From: an uncultured Peptococcaceae bacterium
GTDB taxonomy: Bacteria > Bacillota > Peptococcia > Peptococcales > Peptococcaceae
Direction: 5' to 3'
Assembly: GCA_947254645.1 (NCBI GenBank)
Contig: CAMYDW010000005.1
Coordinates: 27,237-91,236 of the forward strand
DNA length: 64,000 bases
Below, piece by piece: positions 60,481-64,000 of this stretch. The notes beneath the pieces were generated by a model, which was not told the origin of the DNA, did not search any database, and saw only the letters and a program-made list of their open reading frames with translations. The translations under genes were made by a program, and so were the position numbers. Position 1 is the stretch's first letter. Each line of letters starts with the position of its first letter.

Positions 60481-60835
60481 TTATGATGCATCCATATTAT
60501 CTAGGCGACAGACACTGGGAGGAATATTTTGGTCCTGAACGTTCTGCACGTATGAGCGCAACTCGTGATGCTGAAGATAGAAATTTGGTATATAGCCTTC
60601 ATAGCGATTCCCCTGTTTTCCCTCCTGATAATCTTCTAATGTTGCAAACAGCAGTTGAACGGAAATCATACACAGGTCGTGATATATTCACTACCCAATA
60701 CGATAGTAATAGTAAATATCGTTCAGTAAATCAACGCATTACTTTGGTCAAGCTATTAAAGCACTCACCTTAAATCCGGCCATTAGTTGCGCTGAAGGAG
60801 ATGTTACTGGTTCAATATATGCTCTTTTATTTTAG
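60481..60835 (+). pseudogene. C-terminal fragment of an amidohydrolase (YtcJ-like), frameshifted
   Basis: The frame MMHPYYLGDRHWEEYFGPER ... LHSDSPVFPPDNLLMLQTAV matches the C-terminal part of YtcJ-like amidohydrolases (HSDxPV is the metal-binding region). After ITLV the frame shifts: the first frame ends at 60773, while a second frame continues QAIKALTLNPAISCAEGDVT and stops near 60835. The N-terminal ~350 residues are missing. It is a remnant. Confidence 0.8.
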
Positions 60836-60874
60836 GGACAAAATAGTTATAAAACAATACAATCGATGAAATCT

Positions 60875-61147
60875 TTACGATACCTTTTCGGCACTTGTAC
60901 TTATTTCTTGTGTCATTTCCTCTAATAATTTAAAAACTTTTTCCGCCGTTTCGAGTACAACACGGCCAGCTTCAGTCGGAGATACCCCCTTACTACTACG
61001 ACGTAATAATTTAACACCTAATTCTTGCTCAAACTTTGTGATGGCATTGCTAAAAGACGGTTGTGAAATAAAATTATTATCTGCTGCAATTGATATCGAC
61101 TGATACTTAATTGCTTCCGCAAGATAATGAAGTTGTTCTAGCTTCAC
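60875..61147 (-). pseudogene. N-terminal fragment of a LysR-type regulator
   Basis: A 90-aa frame with the LysR winged helix: KLEQLHYLAEAIKYQSISIA, DNNFISQPSFSNAITKFEQE and LGVKLLRRSSKGVSPTEAGR. The ~200-residue effector domain is absent. It ends next to the amidohydrolase fragment, which together look like the two ends of a deleted regulator/enzyme locus. Confidence 0.75.
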
Positions 61148-61345
61148 AGCACCTCACTCCTATATAATATAAAATTACTAGTGTATTCTTTGTCAGAATA
61201 TCATATAAATGAGTAGACAAACAACCTTTTATTGTCTTCCGAAAAGGACCTCCTGAAATAATAAAATATTATTCAAATACCCAAACAGACCCTCCGAAAA
61301 ATAACCCATAATAAGAGGCTACAACTTAATAAATATCGGACAAGC
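61148..61345. other. Decayed intergenic sequence
   Basis: AT-rich with no recognisable gene, between the LysR fragment and the integrase tail; probably deletion debris of the same element. Confidence 0.4.
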
Positions 61346-61471
61346 TATAAAGAAATACAAGACAGGCTCGGCCATAGCGATATAGGTATTACCATGAATC
61401 TATATGCCCATGTCACAGAGAAAAGCAGACAAGAAACTGCAAAGCTTTTTGATTCTTATATGGCACTTTAA
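61346..61471 (+). pseudogene. C-terminal remnant of a tyrosine recombinase (integrase)
   Basis: The frame YKEIQDRLGHSDIGITMNLY (then AHVTEK ...) stops at TAA 61469-61471. It matches the end of Tn916/phage-type integrases: LGHSxIxxTxxxYxHV contains the box II His and the catalytic Tyr. Everything upstream is lost. It lies ~115 nt from the 3' end of tRNA-Ser, the place where such elements integrate. Confidence 0.8.
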
Positions 61472-61522
61472 AGCATAAAATACTATGAACAGTATCAAAA
61501 ACAGTATCACGACAAAAAAAGA

Positions 61523-61566
61523 GCGTAAACCTCAATGAAGAAACGGCTTCATATCAAGGTTTACGC
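61523..61566. terminator. Inverted repeat between integrase remnant and tRNA-Ser
   Basis: GCGTAAACCT..ATGAAG pairs with CTTCAT..AGGTTTACGC across a six-base loop. It could be the old integrase terminator or tRNA terminator. Confidence 0.5.
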
Positions 61567-61587
61567 AACTTTTATAAAAATATCTTA

Positions 61588-61676
61588 CGGAGAGAAGGGG
61601 ATTCGAACCCCTGATACGGTTTCCCGTATACACGCTTTCCAGGCGTGCTCCTTCAGCCAAACTCGGACATCTCTCC
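61588..61676 (-). tRNA. tRNA-Ser (GGA)
   Basis: Class II tRNA of 89 nt with acceptor GGAGAGA/TCTCTCC, long variable arm (TATACGGGAAACCGTA), anticodon stem CACGC/GCGTG with loop CTGGAAA (GGA), T arm AGGGGTTCGAATCCCCT and discriminator G. Its 3' end faces the integrase remnant. Confidence 0.95.
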
Positions 61677-61816
61677 CTATTTAGCAACAAAAATAATTAT
61701 ACAGATTCACAGATGTATTGTCAATATAAAAAACAGTTTATTTATATTTTATGTTCACTTGCATTCCAATCCTATTAAATTTATACTGAAAACATAAATT
61801 TTCAGGAGGCTAGCAA

Positions 61817-62290
61817 ATGAAATTAACCACATTATGCTATATTGAAAAAGATGATGCTTATCTTATGCTGCATCGTACGAAAAAGAAAAACGATGTCAAT
61901 GCGGGCAAATGGATTGGGGTTGGTGGCAAGTTTGAAACCGGAGAATCCCCTGATGATTGCTTGCGTCGTGAGGTTCTTGAGGAGACTGGTTTAACGCTCA
62001 CAAACTATCGTTATCGTGGGGTTATTACCTTTGTTTACAACGACCACGATGCCGAATATATGCATCTATATACTGCTTCCGCTTTTGAAGGAGCCCTTCT
62101 AGAAAATTGCAATGAAGGAGATTTGAGATGGGTGCCAAAAAAAGAGATTCCCGAATTATCTCTTTGGAAGGGCGACCGTATTTTTTTAGAGCTACTTGCA
62201 AAAGAATACCCCCCTTTCTCTTTGAAGCTTGTATATCGAAATGATGATCTATTAGAGGCTATTTTAGATGGCAATCCATTACCTCTCTAA
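61817..62290 (+). CDS. Nudix hydrolase, MutT-like 8-oxo-dGTP diphosphatase
   Basis: A 157-aa Nudix protein with the box GGKFETGESPDDCLRREVLEETG (G-X5-E-X7-REVLEETG) after VNAGKWIGVG. The N-terminus LTTLCYIEKDDAYLMLHRTKK is typical of MutT/YtkD-like enzymes that remove oxidised nucleotides. CAGGAGG precedes the ATG. It stands alone. Confidence 0.9.
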   Translation: MKLTTLCYIEKDDAYLMLHRTKKKNDVNAGKWIGVGGKFETGESPDDCLRREVLEETGLTLTNYRYRGVITFVYNDHDAEYMHLYTASAFEGALLENCNEGDLRWVPKKEIPELSLWKGDRIFLELLAKEYPPFSLKLVYRNDDLLEAILDGNPLPL

Positions 62291-62299
62291 ATGAAATAA

Positions 62300-62338
62300 A
62301 AATAGCACAGCACCATGATGGTGTTGTGCTATTTTTTT
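62300..62338. terminator. Bidirectional terminator
   Basis: AAATAGCACA / TGTGCTATTT with an inner CACCATGATGGTG hairpin and T-tracts on both sides; between the Nudix gene and the CcsA-like gene. Confidence 0.85.
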
Positions 62339-63029
62339 AATGATGAATACTCAAATGCTTTACAATACCGAAGCCTAGGGCAACCGCAACTGCAACTGCA
62401 TACAATGGCTGCCATTGCCAATATTCCCCGGTTACCAGTCTCCCATACATCATATAGCTAGCAATGGACATCACCAATAAAAACAATACGAGCCAATTCA
62501 ATTTACTAAAAATAATTGGACATTTAAGGGTCACTTCCCGAATACTAGTGTGCATTTCTGACAGGTCTTTTCCCCGTCGCCAAAAGCAAATCATGCCGAG
62601 CAGCGTTGCACTGCCAGCAATACCGAGTCCAATATAGAGCAAGCTCAAGCTGAAATTTCCCCACCAATATAATGGTTCTGTAAAGGATATACAACCTTTT
62701 AGCCCATCAAAACCATTCTTTTGTTCTAATATACCTACTGCAACCATTATAACACTAGAAACTGGCAGTATCATGGTGCGCATCAACGCCATATGTAAGA
62801 GTAATCCCGTGATACAAAAAACGCTCATCATCATGAGGACAAAAAAAGCAGGTGTTTCCAACGAAAAGTGACGCCATGCGATAAAAGTGCGAATACATAG
62901 TCCAACGGTTCCTAAGGCAAAGAAAATGCTCATACCAATAGCAATTTGCCAGGACTTCAGTAGTTCTCCAATAGACCATGCTAAAAGCCCCACAGTAAAG
63001 CAAACAAGAGAAAAATAGAATAATATCAT
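62337..63029 (-). CDS. CcsA/ResC-like membrane protein
   Basis: A 230-aa protein with about 7-8 membrane segments. GEYWQWQPLYAVAVAVALGF near the C-terminus recalls the tryptophan-rich WGxxWxWDP segment of CcsA/ResC haem-handling proteins, though the motif is not exact. I place the start at ATG 63029, which overlaps the ResB-like stop (ATGA). With the ResB-like gene it suggests a reduced system II cytochrome c assembly pair; no cytochrome gene is seen here. Confidence 0.6.
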   Translation of the reverse strand: MILFYFSLVCFTVGLLAWSIGELLKSWQIAIGMSIFFALGTVGLCIRTFIAWRHFSLETPAFFVLMMMSVFCITGLLLHMALMRTMILPVSSVIMVAVGILEQKNGFDGLKGCISFTEPLYWWGNFSLSLLYIGLGIAGSATLLGMICFWRRGKDLSEMHTSIREVTLKCPIIFSKLNWLVLFLLVMSIASYMMYGRLVTGEYWQWQPLYAVAVAVALGFGIVKHLSIHH

Positions 63030-63649
63030 GATTTGCTTCCCCCTCTTTTTGGTCGTGCCCACGGAATCGCATAGAAGGATAGTCCTATCAACAGTAAAAT
63101 ACCACCAATTAATGAGAAGGTTCTCCCGCGATCTTGTTGTACAACGATTTGTGCCTTTCCATTATCCGTGCCAATTAATTGGATACGTGTATTTTTGTAA
63201 GTAAAGGCATTTGTTTGAGAAAGGGTATCATGAAAGGTTGTATCATGATTGAATGTCCAGGCAAAGTGAACATTAGTATCTTGAAACTGTTTGCCTCTTA
63301 TTTTCTCAATTTTAATTTCTTGAGCAGGCTTCTCTTCACCCACATGAATAGCGACTGATTGCTGCTCTCCTAACACGAATGACTCTGATATACCAAGTTT
63401 AGCTGTCGCAAGGCTCCCACCAATGATGAGAAGCAAGGCAATTGCTAAAATCACTTGAACCAAGCCATAAAAAGAATGATGCTTTTTTAAATCCATCACC
63501 ATTTTGATTGCTATCAGCGCTATTGTTATGCTTCCTGAGATAACAATCCATTCATTTGGGACTGTATTGGGTGGCATCACAAGGGCTAAAATAACAGTTG
63601 CCATAAGAGCAACACAACACAGCATATTTTGAAGCTTTATTGAGGGCAT
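63026..63649 (-). CDS. ResB-like membrane protein
   Basis: A 207-aa protein with about four membrane segments (three in the first ~100 residues, one near the C-terminus) enclosing an extracytoplasmic beta-rich domain (KIEKIRGKQFQDTNVHFAWTFNHD ... TRIQLIGTDNGKAQIVVQQD). This is a short form of ResB/Ccs1, half the usual length. AGGTGA is close to the ATG at 63649. It is coupled to the CcsA-like gene. Confidence 0.6.
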   Translation of the reverse strand: MPSIKLQNMLCCVALMATVILALVMPPNTVPNEWIVISGSITIALIAIKMVMDLKKHHSFYGLVQVILAIALLLIIGGSLATAKLGISESFVLGEQQSVAIHVGEEKPAQEIKIEKIRGKQFQDTNVHFAWTFNHDTTFHDTLSQTNAFTYKNTRIQLIGTDNGKAQIVVQQDRGRTFSLIGGILLLIGLSFYAIPWARPKRGGSKS

Positions 63650-63723
63650 GTCTTCACCTACTTTCAAATTCTCTCTCAAATTATGAGTGCCTACTCCTTT
63701 ACTGTCAAGTCAGTGGATAAAAA

Positions 63724-63847
63724 AATAAAAGCTCCTGTGGAGGACAGGAGCTTTTAGCTGTTGGATCAGCCAACACTTGGAGGTGATAAGGTCGACAACC
63801 TTAAAAGAGGAGTATAGAGGTGTTGAAATTAGCTTTTGCTAACTTCT
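63724..63847 (-). ncRNA. Small RNA with CCUCC terminator loop, copy 1
   Basis: A transcript of about 124 nt is predicted from promoter to terminator. Elements in order on the minus strand: hairpin GAAGTTAGC AAAA GCTAATTTC, single-stranded CACCTC and ACTCCTC, hairpin AAGGT TGTCG ACCTT, CACCTCC, hairpin GTTGG CTGAT CCAAC, and terminator AAAGCTCCTGT CCTCC ACAGGAGCTTT with T-run. The terminator loop is exactly CCTCC, complementary to the Shine-Dalgarno GGAGG. No open frame of note is contained. It has a second copy 185 bp away. Confidence 0.8.
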
Positions 63848-63853
63848 GATATT

Positions 63854-63882
63854 AGAATAGCACCACACCCTCCTCTTGTCAA
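63854..63882 (-). promoter_or_regulatory. Promoter of small RNA copy 1
   Basis: TTGACA (minus, 63877-63882), a 17-nt spacer and TATTCT (63854-63859), with a start expected near 63847. Confidence 0.82.
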
Positions 63883-63908
63883 TCTTTTTTTAAAAAAAAT
63901 ATTTTAAA

Positions 63909-64000
63909 AAAAAGAAAACTCCTGTGGAGGACAGGAGTCTCTAGTTGTTGGATCAGCCAACACTTGGAGGTGATAAGGTCGACAACCTTAAAAGAGGAGT
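63909..64000 (-). ncRNA. Small RNA with CCUCC terminator loop, copy 2 (cut by window end)
   Basis: Nearly the same as copy 1 across AGGTTGTCGACCT, CACCTCC, GTTGGCTGATCCAAC; the terminator is ACTCCTGT CCTCC ACAGGAGT with a long T-run. The loop CCTCC is kept while the outer stem differs, suggesting selection on the loop. Its promoter lies outside the window. Confidence 0.8.

Noticed and set aside
61487..61510. Attachment-site direct repeat (two copies of aacagtatca)
   Set aside because: The repeat is short, not linked to the tRNA-Ser sequence and could be chance in decayed DNA.
63724..64000. Reading the tandem repeats on the plus strand as a CsrB-like RNA with GGA loops
   Set aside because: The plus strand would show several GGA motifs, but the promoter (TTGACA-17-TATTCT) and the T-runs after the terminator stems are on the minus strand.

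Overview
The window reads as chromosome from a low-GC, anaerobic member of the Bacillota. CdaA-CdaR-GlmM, DisA, RadA, DegV, a PhoR-like kinase and the large Bacillus-type SRP RNA all point to Firmicutes. An RlpA-type protein with a copper-amine-oxidase-like N-terminal domain, a class I (strict anaerobe) hydroxylamine reductase and a small ResB/CcsA-like pair make a Negativicutes-like organism (Veillonella relatives) my best guess. That placement is inference; no 16S gene lies in the window. Most genes are on the minus strand.

Layout. 1-3 kb: the end of an LCP-like envelope protein, a low-molecular-weight phosphatase, a lipoprotein barnase with barstar, and rlpA. 3-9 kb: nnrD-acpS-glmM-cdaR-cdaA (metabolite repair, CoA transfer, glucosamine mutase, c-di-AMP synthesis) and a damaged ECF S-component. 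9-18.9 kb: glpX, fba, argS, a MurE-like ligase, prmA, a flavin/PPOX protein, a PBP2a-like transpeptidase and a DJ-1 protein. 19-28 kb: thiamine-binding protein, degenerate HD-like protein, degV-DUF1836, then phoR-phoB-phoU-pstBACS behind a Pho box, with a circularly permuted PstS. 28-39 kb: xpt-pbuX, a four-tRNA operon, then radA-disA-PIN/TRAM-ispD-ispF-mrnC-thyA-dfrA-rlmB-yacP. 39.5-45 kb, plus strand: two tRNA-Thr genes, a nitroreductase, a GNAT protein and a Fur-family/ZnuABC zinc-type uptake operon.

45-60.4 kb is the accessory core: hcp with its own CRP/FNR regulator; a P1B ATPase operon led by a 26-residue micropeptide and a PacL/DUF1490-like membrane protein; the SRP RNA; and two tandem copies of a CRP regulator / cytoplasmic arylsulfotransferase / DASS anion transporter module. 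The two arylsulfotransferase genes share an 807-bp tract with no difference. The hcp promoter and both arylsulfotransferase promoters carry a TAAC-N4-GTTA dyad centred about 41.5 bp upstream of the predicted start point, suggesting related class II activation by the CRP-family proteins. 60.4-61.6 kb is a graveyard next to tRNA-Ser: an amidohydrolase fragment, a LysR fragment and an integrase tail. The window ends with a Nudix hydrolase, a ResB/CcsA-like pair and two tandem copies of a small RNA whose terminator loop is exactly CCUCC.

The strongest candidates for something undescribed are the tandem CCUCC-loop small RNAs, the duplicated arylsulfotransferase modules with their shared operator, and the micropeptide/PacL-like/P1B-ATPase operon. 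I found no CRISPR array, no intact insertion sequence and no rRNA.
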